From positions 23,049-87,048 of the forward strand of contig CAIYQZ010000004.1 in assembly GCA_903928495.1 (NCBI GenBank): a stretch of DNA of 64,000 nucleotides, written 5' to 3'. Source of the stretch: an uncultured bacterium. GTDB lineage: Bacteria > Pseudomonadota > Gammaproteobacteria > Burkholderiales > Burkholderiaceae_C. The notes below the pieces were generated by a model. That model did not search any database. It saw nothing but the letters and a program-made list of their open reading frames with translations, and had not been told where the DNA came from. Numbering within the stretch: the stretch's first letter is position 1; every line of letters begins with the position of its first letter. This document shows positions 30,657-39,407 of this stretch, piece after piece. The translations under genes and the position numbers were made by a program.

Positions 30657-32351
30657 ATGACACAACTCGTTGCCTCTGAATTCCTGGCGCTTCAGCGCCT
30701 GTACCACTGGGAGTCCACCACCCCGCAGCGCGTGGCGCTGACCCAGCCCATGGGCGGGGGCGCGTTGAAGGACTTCACCTGGGCCGAGGTGGCCGATCAG
30801 GTGCGCCGCATGGCGGCCCATTTGCAAGCGCAGGGCTGGGAGCCGGGCAGCAAGGTGGCGATCCTCTCCAAGAACTGCGCCTGGTGGATGATGAGTGACC
30901 TCGCCATCTGGATGGCAGGTTACGTGTCGGTGCCGCTGTACCCCACGCTGGCGGCAGAAACAGTGCGCCAGATCCTCACCCACAGCGAGGCCAAGGCCTG
31001 TTTCATTGGCAAGCTCGACGGTTGGGAGGGAATGAAGCCCGGCGTGCCCGAGGGGCTGCCGTGCATTTCGCACGCCCTGTCGCCTGCTGACGCGGTGGGG
31101 GCCTACCCCCGGTGGGATGACATCTGTGCCCGCACACAGCCCCTGGCGGGTCAACCCGTGCGTGCGTCTGACGAGTTGGCAACCCTCATTTACACCTCGG
31201 GCACCACCGGGTTGCCCAAGGGGGTGATGCACACCTTCGGCAACTTTGCCTGGGGATTTGCTGCCGCCATCGAGCGTGTGCCCATGCACCAGAGCGACCG
31301 CATGCTGTCGTACCTGCCGCTGGCGCACGTGGTCGAGCGCGTGCTGGTGGAGCACGGCTGGCTGCGCACCGGCATGCACATCTTTTTTGCCGACTCGCTC
31401 GACACCTTTGCGGCCGACATGCAGCGCGCACGGCCCACCATCTTTTTCTCGGTGCCCCGGTTGTGGGTCAAGTTCCAGCACGGTGTGCACCACAAGCTGC
31501 CACCGGCCAAGCTCAAGCTGTTGTTGTCCATCCCGCTGGTGGGTGGGCTCATCCGCAAAAAAGTGCTCACCGCACTGGGACTGGACCAGTGCCGCATGGC
31601 GGCAGGTGGGGCTGCGCCCATGCCCGTGCCGCTGTTGCAGTGGTACCGCCACCTGGGGTTGCCCATCAACGAGGGCTACGGCATGACCGAGAACCTGGCC
31701 GTGTCACACCTCACTGTGCCGGGCCAGAACCAGCAGGGCTCGGTAGGCCCCGCCTACAACGGTGTGGACGTGCGCATTGCACCCGAGAACGGCGAAATTC
31801 TGATGCGCAGCCCCGCATTGATGCTGGGTTACTACAAGGCCCCCGAGCAGACTGCCGAGACATTCACTTCCGACGGCTGGCTGCGCACCGGCGACAAAGG
31901 CCGGATCGACGAGCGCGGTTGTCTGCACGTGACAGGCCGTGTGAAAGACCTCTTCAAGACGAGCAAGGGCAAATACGTTGCCCCGGCTCCCATCGAGGAC
32001 AAACTGGTGATGCATGACGACGTCGAGGCGTGTGTCGTTACGGGGGCCAACCTCGGCCAGCCTCTGGGCATCGTGATGCTGTCGCCCGACAGCCTGGGCA
32101 AAGTGAGTCAGGCCGCAGGGCGCGCCGAGGTGGAAGCTTCGCTGGCTGCGCACATGGCCAGCATCAATGCAACCCTCGACCCGCACGAGCAAATGCAGTG
32201 TGTGGTGGTGGTCACCACCCCTTGGACGGTGGACAACGGCGTGGTCACACCCACCTTCAAGGTCAAGCGCAACCGCATTGAGGAGTTGTACGGCGCACAC
32301 TACGAACGCTGGGAAACCGGCGGTAAAACCATCATCTGGCACAACGACTGA
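30657..32351 (+). CDS. AMP-dependent long-chain acyl-CoA synthetase-like enzyme
   Basis: A 564-residue adenylate-forming enzyme that would activate a carboxylic acid to acyl-AMP and then acyl-CoA. The ATP-binding P-loop is LIYTSGTTGLPKG, the A5-like motif is NEGYGMTEN, and the A7/A8 region is GWLRTGDKG...GRVKDLFKTSKGKYVAP with the family lysine. FSVPRLWVKFQHGVH is typical of long-chain (FadD/FACS) members. The length is slightly short for that group. It stands alone, followed 43 bp later by a chalcone-isomerase-like secreted protein. Substrate is inferred only to class level. Confidence 0.87.
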   Translation: MTQLVASEFLALQRLYHWESTTPQRVALTQPMGGGALKDFTWAEVADQVRRMAAHLQAQGWEPGSKVAILSKNCAWWMMSDLAIWMAGYVSVPLYPTLAAETVRQILTHSEAKACFIGKLDGWEGMKPGVPEGLPCISHALSPADAVGAYPRWDDICARTQPLAGQPVRASDELATLIYTSGTTGLPKGVMHTFGNFAWGFAAAIERVPMHQSDRMLSYLPLAHVVERVLVEHGWLRTGMHIFFADSLDTFAADMQRARPTIFFSVPRLWVKFQHGVHHKLPPAKLKLLLSIPLVGGLIRKKVLTALGLDQCRMAAGGAAPMPVPLLQWYRHLGLPINEGYGMTENLAVSHLTVPGQNQQGSVGPAYNGVDVRIAPENGEILMRSPALMLGYYKAPEQTAETFTSDGWLRTGDKGRIDERGCLHVTGRVKDLFKTSKGKYVAPAPIEDKLVMHDDVEACVVTGANLGQPLGIVMLSPDSLGKVSQAAGRAEVEASLAAHMASINATLDPHEQMQCVVVVTTPWTVDNGVVTPTFKVKRNRIEELYGAHYERWETGGKTIIWHND

Positions 32352-32394
32352 TCCGCCCGCCCATCGTTATTCAACTCCACTTCAAGGAACCGCC

Positions 32395-32988
32395 ATGACA
32401 CACCGCCTGAACCCATTGACCTCGTTTGCCGCCGCTGCGATGCTGGCCTTGTCTGCCTCCACCCTGTGCGCCCAACCTGCCGAACTGGAGGGCGTGAAAC
32501 TCGCCCCGACGGCTCAAGTGGCCAGTGCGCCGCTCGTGTTGAACGGCGCGGGCTTGCGAACCCGGGCGTTTTTCAAGGTCTATGTGGCTGCTTTGTACGC
32601 GCCACAAAAGGCCACCGATGCAGCCGCTGTCCTGTCGCAAAAAGGCCCGCGTCGCGTGGTCATCACCATGCTGCGCAATGTGGATGCCGACACCTTTTCC
32701 GGTGCTTTGAGCGACGGCATGCGCGACAACCACACCGAGGCACAGGTGGCCGCCATCAAGCCGCAGATCGATGCGCTGATGGCCACACTCAAACAAGCGG
32801 GCGAGGCCAAGAAAGGCGATGTCATCCACTTTGACTTCGACCCCGCCACCGGCACCCAGGTCAGTATCAACGGCCAGGCTAAAGGCGCAGTGTTGCCAGG
32901 AGCCGACTTCTACACTGCGGTGCTGCGGATCTGGTTGGGCGAGAAACCCGTGGACGGTGGTCTGAAAAAAGGCCTGCTCGGCGGTTGA
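32395..32988 (+). CDS. secreted chalcone isomerase-like protein
   Basis: A 197-residue protein with signal peptide (AAAAMLALSASTLCAQ) and a chalcone-isomerase-like fold typical of bacterial CHI-like proteins: VLNGAGLRTRAFFKVYVAALYAP, RRVVITMLRNVDADTFSGALSDGMRDN, DVIHFDFDPATGTQVSINGQ and FYTAVLRIWLGEKPVDGGLKKGLLG. Such proteins in bacteria are thought to bind fatty acids or similar ligands rather than flavonoids. Position right after an acyl-CoA synthetase fits that idea. The start has AAGGAAC upstream. Confidence 0.85.
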   Translation: MTHRLNPLTSFAAAAMLALSASTLCAQPAELEGVKLAPTAQVASAPLVLNGAGLRTRAFFKVYVAALYAPQKATDAAAVLSQKGPRRVVITMLRNVDADTFSGALSDGMRDNHTEAQVAAIKPQIDALMATLKQAGEAKKGDVIHFDFDPATGTQVSINGQAKGAVLPGADFYTAVLRIWLGEKPVDGGLKKGLLGG

Positions 32989-33022
32989 GGCAAGTAGCGA
33001 GCCGGGGCTGCGCAATGCCGCA

Positions 33023-33808
33023 TCAGAAATGCGACAGGTAGCCCCCGTCCACCGCCAGCACTTGGCCGGTAACGTAGCTGGCCGCAGGTGAAGCCAGGAA
33101 CACGGCCGCGCCCACCAGCTCTTCGGGTTGGCCCCAGCGGCCTAGCGACGTGCGTGCTTGCAGCCACTGCGCCACGTCGCGGTTTGCTGTCATGGCGGCG
33201 TTGGCCTCGGTGGCGAAGTAGCCCGGCGCAATCCCATTGACGTTGATGCCCAGCGGCCCCAGTTCGGCCGCCAGCGCGCGGGTCAGTGCCGCCAGCCCAC
33301 CTTTGGCGGCTGTGTAGGCCGCGTCGCCCGCACGCGCAATGGGCCCGGCAATGGAGGTGATGTTCACAATGCGTCCGCCCGGCTTCGGCATCAACGGCAG
33401 CGCGAGGCGGCATAGCTCGAAAGGGGCCACCAGATGCGACTCCAGCATCGTTCGAAGCGCGGGCGCATCCAGTTCGGTGAGAGGACGGCGGTCGCGCAGG
33501 CCCGCGTTGTTCACCAGCACGTCCAGCCGACCACTTGTCTGGCCGATCGTGTCCAATGCGGCGCGCAGGGCGGCGCCATCGGTCACGTCGCAGGGCAGGG
33601 CGCGCACTTCGGCGCCTTGGGTGGCCACGGCTTGTACTTGCGCCACGGCGGCGGCGAGTGTGTGCGGGTCGCGCCCGTTCAGCCACACCGAGGCACCGTG
33701 CGCTGCCAATCCCTTGGCCATGGCCAGCCCCAACCCGCGCGAGGCCCCTGTGACCAGCGCCGTGCGCCCAGTCAGGTCAAACAATGCGTGTGGTGCACCG
33801 TGTGGCAT
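33023..33808 (-). CDS. SDR-family oxidoreductase (gluconate-5-dehydrogenase-like)
   Basis: A 261-residue short-chain dehydrogenase. Cofactor motif TGASRGLG near residue 20, NNAG at the expected place, catalytic Ser-Tyr-Lys as ITSIAG...YTAAKGG, and the C-terminal YVTGQVLAVDGGY. An arginine after the second strand (NGRDP) suggests NADP(H). It most resembles gluconate 5-dehydrogenase/3-oxoacyl-reductase-type SDRs; substrate unknown. Its ATG overlaps the stop of the upstream molybdopterin-fold gene as TGATG, so the pair is translationally coupled. A TTG one codon earlier is also in frame. Confidence 0.88.
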   Translation of the reverse strand: MPHGAPHALFDLTGRTALVTGASRGLGLAMAKGLAAHGASVWLNGRDPHTLAAAVAQVQAVATQGAEVRALPCDVTDGAALRAALDTIGQTSGRLDVLVNNAGLRDRRPLTELDAPALRTMLESHLVAPFELCRLALPLMPKPGGRIVNITSIAGPIARAGDAAYTAAKGGLAALTRALAAELGPLGINVNGIAPGYFATEANAAMTANRDVAQWLQARTSLGRWGQPEELVGAAVFLASPAASYVTGQVLAVDGGYLSHF

Positions 33809-34404
33809 CAACCTTTGCTCACATCAATCATGTACAGACCCCAGGGGCATTGGCCGAAACGGTCTTTCAGTGACTTGTCTTTGAGGTGGGGCAGGCGGTC
33901 GGCATCCCACACGGCCCATTGGGGGCCCAAGCCGCCCAGCGGCATGGGTTGCCCGTCGATGTGGGTGGCCACCAGCATGCGGCTGGAGGTCACCTCCGAC
34001 AGGCTGAGCGTGACGTTGTAGCCGTCCACCGCGCGCAGCCCCAGTTGCGTGCGCGGGCTGGTCTGCGCCCCTGCCGCTGACAACACATCGGTCAGCAGCG
34101 GGCCGCTCAGCGTGTGTACTTTGCCGTCGTACTCCAGTGTGGGGCGGATGGTGTGTGCGGGCAACCGCTGAAGCCCGGGGGCGTCAAACACAAAGGCTTT
34201 GCTGAAGGTCACGCCGTGTTTGTCCATCATCTGGTCCAACGCAGGATCGAACGGTCCGCGGTTGCTTTTGGCCAATGCGCCCGTCACCGTCAGCAGGGTG
34301 GGCTGGGTTTTGGGGTTGGCTGCCAGCGCCGGGCTATGGGCGGCAGTGGCCAACCAACCTGCGGTGGCGGCACCTGCCGTGGTCAAAAAGTGGCGTTTGT
34401 TCAT
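33808..34404 (-). CDS. exported molybdopterin-dependent oxidoreductase-like protein (small)
   Basis: A 198-residue exported protein. The N-terminus NKRHFLTTAGAATAGWLATAA is Tat-like with KR in place of the twin arginine. The remainder follows the oxidoreductase molybdopterin-binding (SUOX-like) fold: LLTVTGAL, HTLSGPLLTDVLSAAG, LRAVDGYNVTLSL, RMLVATHIDGQPMP and a terminal WGLYMIDV. The usual cysteine ligand to molybdenum is not obvious; the only cysteine is near the end (GQCPWG), so it may not bind the cofactor. It is coupled to an SDR gene downstream. Function unknown. Confidence 0.75.
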   Translation of the reverse strand: MNKRHFLTTAGAATAGWLATAAHSPALAANPKTQPTLLTVTGALAKSNRGPFDPALDQMMDKHGVTFSKAFVFDAPGLQRLPAHTIRPTLEYDGKVHTLSGPLLTDVLSAAGAQTSPRTQLGLRAVDGYNVTLSLSEVTSSRMLVATHIDGQPMPLGGLGPQWAVWDADRLPHLKDKSLKDRFGQCPWGLYMIDVSKG

Positions 34405-34486
34405 GCGTGTTCTCCAGGGTGGCTGGGTAGGCCGGTCATGGTACCCGGCGCAACGAGAATAGGGGGTAACCAACACACACCACCGA

Positions 34487-35587
34487 ATGACACAAAAACA
34501 ACTGGGACTGGGGTTTGAGCCTGCACATGAGGGCTTGCCTTCGGTTCCCCCTCGCAAGAAGCGCACCGCCAAACCGGTGGTCTCGCCCACCCAGCTGCCG
34601 GTGGCGCCCGGCGTGTCCCCAGCGCCCGCCGATCTGACACCCGCCGCGATGGCCGAGGCGCTGGAGCGTCACCCCGACTACCGCGTGTTGCGCCGCCTGG
34701 TGCCCGCCCTGCATTTCGACCGCGCCCCGCAAGGCCCCGTTCGCACCCTGCTGGTGCTGGACACCGAAACCACGGGTCTGGAGGCTGCCAAAGAAAAGGT
34801 CATCGAGCTGGCGCTGCTGCGCGTGGCGGTGGACACCGCCACCGGCCTGCCCGTGGGCCCCGTGCAGGTGTACGACGGGCTGGAAGACCCGGGCCGAGCC
34901 ATTCCGCCCGCCATCACCGACATCACCGGCATCACCGACGAAATGGTGCGCGGTCAGCGGCTGGACGAGGCGCTGATTGCCCAACTGATGGTGGGCGTGG
35001 ACTTGGTGGTGGCCCACAACGCCGGGTTTGACCGCCCGTTTGTGGAAGCCCGCTTGCCCGAGTTCGCGCGTCTGCCGTGGGCCTGCTCGTTTGCCGATCT
35101 GGACTGGAAGGCCTTGGGTCAATCCAGCGCCAAACTCGAAAACCTGGCCCTGGCCTGTGGCTGGTTTTACGACGCGCACCGCGCCGAAACCGATTGCCAC
35201 GCTCTGCTGGCCGTGTTGGCCCAGCCGCAGGCGCGGTTTGGCCACGCCAGCACCACTGAAGGCGCGGAGGCCGACGCAACGGGTTTGAGCGTGCTGCTGG
35301 CCGCTGCCGACCAGACCCACCACCGCCTGCAGGCCACTGGCGCGCCGTTCGAGGCCAAAGACGCGCTCAAGGCGCGGGGCTACCGCTGGGACGGGCAGCA
35401 GCGGGTGTGGGGAACCACCCTGCGCAGTGAAACAGCCTTGGCCGACGAGCTCGCCTGGCTGGCCGACGCGGTATACAGCGGCCCCACCCGTGTGCGTGTG
35501 GAGACCTTGACGGCCCAACAGCGCTATTCCGCACGGGGAGGGGCACCCACCATGCGTGCGGTGGGGGCCAACTCTCTGGGTTTCTGA
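34487..35587 (+). CDS. DEDDh 3'-5' exonuclease (DnaQ-like) with C-terminal extension
   Basis: A 366-residue protein whose middle (~residues 80-245) is a DnaQ-like exonuclease: LVLDTETTGLE, VAHNAGFDRPF and HRAETDCHALL provide the DEDDh residues. The N-terminal ~75 residues are Lys/Pro-rich and probably flexible. After the exonuclease comes ~120 residues with FEAKDALKARGYRWDGQQRVWGTTL, a pattern also seen appended to other phage and bacterial exonucleases. It may act in DNA repair. It stands alone, divergent from the molybdopterin-fold gene with 82 bp between starts. Confidence 0.88.
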   Translation: MTQKQLGLGFEPAHEGLPSVPPRKKRTAKPVVSPTQLPVAPGVSPAPADLTPAAMAEALERHPDYRVLRRLVPALHFDRAPQGPVRTLLVLDTETTGLEAAKEKVIELALLRVAVDTATGLPVGPVQVYDGLEDPGRAIPPAITDITGITDEMVRGQRLDEALIAQLMVGVDLVVAHNAGFDRPFVEARLPEFARLPWACSFADLDWKALGQSSAKLENLALACGWFYDAHRAETDCHALLAVLAQPQARFGHASTTEGAEADATGLSVLLAAADQTHHRLQATGAPFEAKDALKARGYRWDGQQRVWGTTLRSETALADELAWLADAVYSGPTRVRVETLTAQQRYSARGGAPTMRAVGANSLGF

Positions 35588-35603
35588 CGCGTCTGGCGCG
35601 GCT

Positions 35604-36242
35604 TCAGGGGCGTGTCAGATCCAATGTGGCGCGCATGCGCCCTGCAAAGGTGATGTCGAGCTGAGCGCCGTCGTCTGCCTGGGTCAGCACCACACCGGGC
35701 TGCGCTTGTGGTTCGGTCCGGGCCAGGGCCAGCAGGCCTTTGGGCCAGCCGAACGACAGCTTGGCCTGCATGGGCAGGTAGCCGTCCAGGTAACGGCGCA
35801 TCAGCGGCCCGGCGTGCAGTCGCCAGCCGGTGTCTGTGGTGTCCAACGCCCGCGAGGTGAGCTGCACACACACCGAACCGCCGCGCTTCACGTCTTTCAG
35901 CTCCACGCGTTGGTCCACCACCTCGGCCGAGCCCACGCCTTCAGCGGATGCCACAGCAATGTGCTTCACGCGCTCGCGGTTGAATGCAATGACGATGCGG
36001 TGCGTAGGGTCCAGCTGGCGGTGGCAGGTATGCAAATGCACCACCCCGGTGGTCAGGCTGTCGGCATCCAGCGTCACGCGCGACTCGTACCAATAGCCCT
36101 GAGGATCGGGGCGTGTCGCCAGAAAACGCAGCTCGTTGCCCGTGACCACGTCCGACAGTTCCATGGCCTGGGCGGGCAATGTCGCCACGGCGCACAGCGA
36201 AAGCACGGCGGTGATGGCGGGCGAGCGCAAAAGGTTTTTCAT
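35604..36242 (-). CDS. secreted hypothetical protein (212 aa)
   Basis: A 212-residue protein with a signal peptide (MKNLLRSPAITAVLSLCAVATLPAQAM). The mature part is beta-rich (YWYESRVTLDADSLTTGVVHLHTCHRQLDPTHRIVIAF, VGSAEVVDQRVELKDVKRGGSVCVQLTSRAL) and contains two cysteines that could form a disulfide. No family is recognised. ATG 36242 gives a standard signal peptide; the frame extends to 36320. It is convergent with the exonuclease gene and divergent from a small membrane-protein gene. Confidence 0.7.
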   Translation of the reverse strand: MKNLLRSPAITAVLSLCAVATLPAQAMELSDVVTGNELRFLATRPDPQGYWYESRVTLDADSLTTGVVHLHTCHRQLDPTHRIVIAFNRERVKHIAVASAEGVGSAEVVDQRVELKDVKRGGSVCVQLTSRALDTTDTGWRLHAGPLMRRYLDGYLPMQAKLSFGWPKGLLALARTEPQAQPGVVLTQADDGAQLDITFAGRMRATLDLTRP

Positions 36243-36374
36243 GCCAAGTCCTTGAGTGGTGCCAAACTGTCCCAATGTGACGGTCAGCAGGCACGGTGGT
36301 GTGCCTGCCACTGGATTCATTGTGATGGTTTTGCCTGTGTTCCACCCAAGTCAGGCCTGAAAGGACCCCCCGCC

Positions 36375-36707
36375 GTGGCCGACTTTGTTGCCCGCCTGTT
36401 CCGCACTGCCTTCATGCTGGCACTGGGGTTGTTTGTGTTGGGTGTGGCTGCCTTTTTGCTGCTGGTGACGCTGGCGCTGGTGCTGGGCAGCGTGGGGTGG
36501 GGCCTGCTGACCGGGCGACGCACCACTGCGCGTGACCAGTGGGGGCGTTTCCAGCAATCGGCCGCGTCAACCGTGTGGCAGCGCTACCGTCAGACCGCTG
36601 CTGGCCCAGGGCGCACCACCGAGCGTACCGACACGGTGGAGGTGGAAGATGTGGTGTTTCGCGACGTGAGCGCGCCGCCCAACGGCCAAGACCGCTTGGG
36701 ACGCTGA
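36375..36707 (+). CDS. small membrane protein (110 aa)
   Basis: A 110-residue protein with one long hydrophobic region (FMLALGLFVLGVAAFLLLVTLALVLGSVGWGLL), which could form a hairpin, then a polar C-terminal half (RRTTARDQWGRFQQSAASTVWQRYRQ ... VEVEDVVFRDV). The start is taken as GTG 36375 with AAGGA upstream; no ATG is available at the right place. The product is not assigned to a family I can name. It ends 3 bp from the convergent rsmI stop. Confidence 0.65.
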   Translation: MADFVARLFRTAFMLALGLFVLGVAAFLLLVTLALVLGSVGWGLLTGRRTTARDQWGRFQQSAASTVWQRYRQTAAGPGRTTERTDTVEVEDVVFRDVSAPPNGQDRLGR

Positions 36708-36710
36708 GCT

Positions 36711-37661
36711 TCAGTTGGCGGCCTCGTCCGCTTGTTTCCACCGCAACGCGGCTTGGTACAGCGCGTTTTTCGGTTCGCCGGTGATGTCGGTGGCCAGGCG
36801 CACCGCGGTTTTCAGGGGCAACTCGGCCAGCAGCAAGTGCAGGGTTTTTTCAGACTGCGCGGGCAGGGCACCGTCGGCAAGTGCCTGTGGCGGCTGTGGA
36901 TGCAGCACCAGCGCAAATTCGCCCCGGCTGCGCTGGGGGCTGGCGGCCATCCAGCTGCTCAAGTCTGCGCAGGGCAGGGTGTCGATTTCTTCAAACTGTT
37001 TGGTGAGCTCTCTGCCCACGGTCAGCGGACGCGGTCCCAGCACGGCCAGGGCCTTGGCCAGTTCAGCCATGCGGTGCGGGGCTTCCAGCAGCACCACGGC
37101 GCGGGGTTCGGCGGCCAGCACTTGCACAGCGCGTTCGCGCTCTTGCGCCTTGGACGGCAAAAAGCCCACAAAGGCAAACCCGGCAGCGGGCGTGCCGTGC
37201 AGGCTGGCATCCAGCCCGGCAGCGCACAGCAGCGTGGTCACGCTGCTGGCCCCTGGCAGGGGCAACACGCGCAGCCCAGCGGCGCGCACGGCTTGCACCA
37301 GGCGTGCGCCGGGGTCGCTGATGGCCGGCGTGCCCGCATCGCTGACACACGCCACGCGCTCGCCCAGTTGCAGCCGGGCCACCACCTCGTGAGCGGCTTC
37401 GGCCTCGTTGTGCTGGTGCACGGCCAGCAGGGGCTTGTGCAGGCCGTATTGGCCCAGCATGCCCGCCGTGTGGCGTGTGTCCTCGCAAGCGATGGCGTCC
37501 ACCGTTTGCAGCACCTGCAAGGCACGCAGGGTGATGTCGGCCAGGTTGCCAATGGGGGTGGCCACCACATACAGGCAGCCCTTGGGGTAATGTTGGTCAC
37601 CCGCAGCGGCGTGTGCCGCTTGCAGGGCCAGGTGAAACGATGAACCGGAAGGGGAGCTCAA
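36711..37661 (-). CDS. rsmI: 16S rRNA (cytidine-1402-2'-O)-methyltransferase RsmI
   Basis: Methylates the 2'-OH of C1402 in 16S rRNA using SAM. The tetrapyrrole-methylase-fold signature is GCLYVVATPIGNLADITLRAL, with EDTRHTAG, VSDAGTPAISDPGARLV, LPLPGASSVTTLL and VLLEAPHR. The usual family length is ~285; this one is 316 with a TTG at 37661. There is no ATG before the conserved region; TTG 37661, GTG 37703 and TTG 37715 are the only candidates. The chosen TTG shares a base with the divergent yraN ATG, so promoters must lie inside the opposite gene. Synteny with yraN, diaA and dolP is conserved in proteobacteria. Confidence 0.9.
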   Translation of the reverse strand: MSSPSGSSFHLALQAAHAAAGDQHYPKGCLYVVATPIGNLADITLRALQVLQTVDAIACEDTRHTAGMLGQYGLHKPLLAVHQHNEAEAAHEVVARLQLGERVACVSDAGTPAISDPGARLVQAVRAAGLRVLPLPGASSVTTLLCAAGLDASLHGTPAAGFAFVGFLPSKAQERERAVQVLAAEPRAVVLLEAPHRMAELAKALAVLGPRPLTVGRELTKQFEEIDTLPCADLSSWMAASPQRSRGEFALVLHPQPPQALADGALPAQSEKTLHLLLAELPLKTAVRLATDITGEPKNALYQAALRWKQADEAAN

Positions 37662-38092
37662 TGGCAGTGTCCAAAAGTTTGGGGTCAGGTGTGCGCCCTT
37701 CACCGCGACCGACAACGCGCACCGTGGGCGGGGAGGGCGAGGCGCGTGCGCTGGCCCACTTGCAGGCGGCAGGGCTGGCGCTGGTGGCGCGCAACTTCAA
37801 GTCGCCCGGCCGGGGTGGCGGCGAGGTCGATTTGATTATGCGGGAGCCCGACGGCACGCTGGTGTTTGTGGAGGTGCGCCAGCGCGCCAGCGCCACCCAT
37901 GGCGGGGCAGCCGCCAGTGTCGGTTGGGCCAAACAACGGCGAATCATTTTTGCGGCCCGGCATTTCCTGGCGCGCCTGTCCAACCTGCCGCCGTGTCGCT
38001 TTGACGTCGTGGCCCTGCAAGGCGCTCCTGATGGCCACGCCTGGGATGTGGAGTGGCTCCGCGGCGCATTTGATGCATCAGGTTATTCCTGA
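37661..38092 (+). CDS. yraN: YraN family putative endonuclease (UPF0102)
   Basis: A 143-residue protein of the UPF0102 family, a restriction-endonuclease-like fold of unknown substrate. Motifs: GGEGEARALAHLQAAGLALVARNFKSP, then GGGEVDLIMREPDGTLVFVEVRQR, containing the E...D...ExK-type nuclease residues (EVDLI, FVEVR), with arginine or glutamine in place of lysine in the last position. Start ATG 37661; the first ~18 residues are not conserved and GTG 37724 is an alternative. Conserved neighbours are rsmI upstream (divergent) and diaA and dolP downstream. Confidence 0.9.
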   Translation: MAVSKSLGSGVRPSPRPTTRTVGGEGEARALAHLQAAGLALVARNFKSPGRGGGEVDLIMREPDGTLVFVEVRQRASATHGGAAASVGWAKQRRIIFAARHFLARLSNLPPCRFDVVALQGAPDGHAWDVEWLRGAFDASGYS

Positions 38093-38170
38093 CAGACCCT
38101 TCAACATGTTCTTACATGGTGCGATGCAAGGCGGGCAGTGCAGCGAGACGCTGCCTATATCATCCGCGCC

Positions 38171-38737
38171 ATGCTTGTGCAACGCGTTCAGCAACAGTTG
38201 ATTGACAGGGCCGACCTGACCTACCAGTGTGCGGATGCCTTGGGTTCACCCGTGGCTGCGGCGATCGGCGCTGTGCTGGCCACCGTGACCAATGGCGGAA
38301 AGGTGCTGGCCTGCGGGTCAGGCAACGGCGCGTTGCTGGCGCAGCTGTTGGTGGGGCATTTTCTGGGCCAACTCGAACGCGATCGCCCGGCATTGCCTGC
38401 GGTCTGGATGGCACTGGCCGATGCCCCCCGCCAACTGGGCGCGCTCGCCGCCGCGGACGATTTGCTGTTGCTGGTGGCGGAAACGGGTTCCAACCCTGCC
38501 TTGCTGTCAGCCGTTGCCGCCGCGCACGAACGCGATTTGCCCGTGCTGGCCCTGACCGGTGGCGGCGGTGGCCCGCTGGGCCGTGCGTTGCGTGATACCG
38601 ACGTGCACGTGTGTGTGCCCCATGCGCGCCCGGCGCGCATCAACGAATTGCACCATGTGGTGCTGAACTGTGTGTGTGACGGTGTCGACATCCAACTGCT
38701 GGGCGACACCACCTCTGAAACGGAAAACCCGATATGA
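38171..38737 (+). CDS. diaA: SIS-domain protein, DiaA/GmhA-like
   Basis: A 188-residue sugar-isomerase-fold protein. DiaA of E. coli is a tetramer that binds DnaA and times initiation; paralogues are phosphoheptose isomerases. Here the glycine-rich substrate loop reads ACGSGNGALLAQLLVGHFLGQLERDRPALPAV, with GSGNG instead of the typical GNGGSA, and the second loop is VAETGSNPALLSAV. Several catalytic isomerase positions therefore look altered, which favours the DiaA role. Position between yraN and dolP is diagnostic. ATG 38171 is chosen; the frame extends to 38138. The stop overlaps the dolP start as ATGA. Confidence 0.85.
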   Translation: MLVQRVQQQLIDRADLTYQCADALGSPVAAAIGAVLATVTNGGKVLACGSGNGALLAQLLVGHFLGQLERDRPALPAVWMALADAPRQLGALAAADDLLLLVAETGSNPALLSAVAAAHERDLPVLALTGGGGGPLGRALRDTDVHVCVPHARPARINELHHVVLNCVCDGVDIQLLGDTTSETENPI

Positions 38738-39378
38738 CCGCTGCCCTGAAACGAGCCGTCCTGGCCACTGTGTGTGCCTCAACCCTGGCTGCCGCACTGG
38801 GAGGCTGTGCGCCCCTGCTGCTGGGCAGTGCCGCTGTGGGCGGCGTGATGGTGGCCAGTGACCGCCGCACCTCGGGTACTCAGCTGGAAGACGAAGGCAT
38901 TGAACTGCGTGCTGCCAGCCGCTTGCGTGAGCAATTGGGTGAGCGGGGGCACATCAATGTCACCAGCTTCAATCGCCAAGCGTTGCTGACCGGTGAAGTG
39001 CCCACCGAGGCCGATAAAGCCACGGCTGAGCAGGTGGTGGCCAAGGTGGACAACGTGCGCAGTGTGCTGAATGAGTTGGCCGTGCTGGGCAACAGCACAC
39101 TCACGCAACGCTCCAATGACGCACTGGTGTCCGGGCGCGTGAAGGCCGCGCTTGTGGACGCAAAAGACCTGACGGTGCACGCCTTCAAGGTGGTGACGGA
39201 GCGTGGCACCGTGTACCTGATGGGTCGTGTTACCCAGCGCGAGGCCACCCGCGCCACCGATGTGGTGCGTGCCGTGCAAGGCGTTCAGCGTCTGGTGCGT
39301 GTGCTGGACATCATTTCAGAGGAAGAGCTGGCGCGCACCCAACCCAAACCTGCACCAGCTGCCGCGCCAGCCAAGTGA
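38734..39378 (+). CDS. dolP: BON-domain outer-membrane lipoprotein DolP (YraP)
   Basis: A 214-residue lipoprotein with lipobox LGGC (AAALGGCAPLL), followed by two BON domains: residues ~55-120 (IELRAASRLREQLGERGHINVTSFNRQALLTGEVPTE) and ~128-195 (ALVSGRVKAALVDAKDLTVHAFKVVTERGTVYLMGRVTQREA). DolP sits in the outer membrane, binds anionic phospholipid and supports BAM and division-site functions in E. coli. The Ala/Pro-rich tail is non-conserved. It overlaps diaA by ATGA, completing the rsmI-yraN-diaA-dolP block. Confidence 0.92.
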   Translation: MTAALKRAVLATVCASTLAAALGGCAPLLLGSAAVGGVMVASDRRTSGTQLEDEGIELRAASRLREQLGERGHINVTSFNRQALLTGEVPTEADKATAEQVVAKVDNVRSVLNELAVLGNSTLTQRSNDALVSGRVKAALVDAKDLTVHAFKVVTERGTVYLMGRVTQREATRATDVVRAVQGVQRLVRVLDIISEEELARTQPKPAPAAAPAK

Positions 39379-39407
39379 GTCGGGTTTGAGTGGCGCGGAC
39401 AGCGCCC

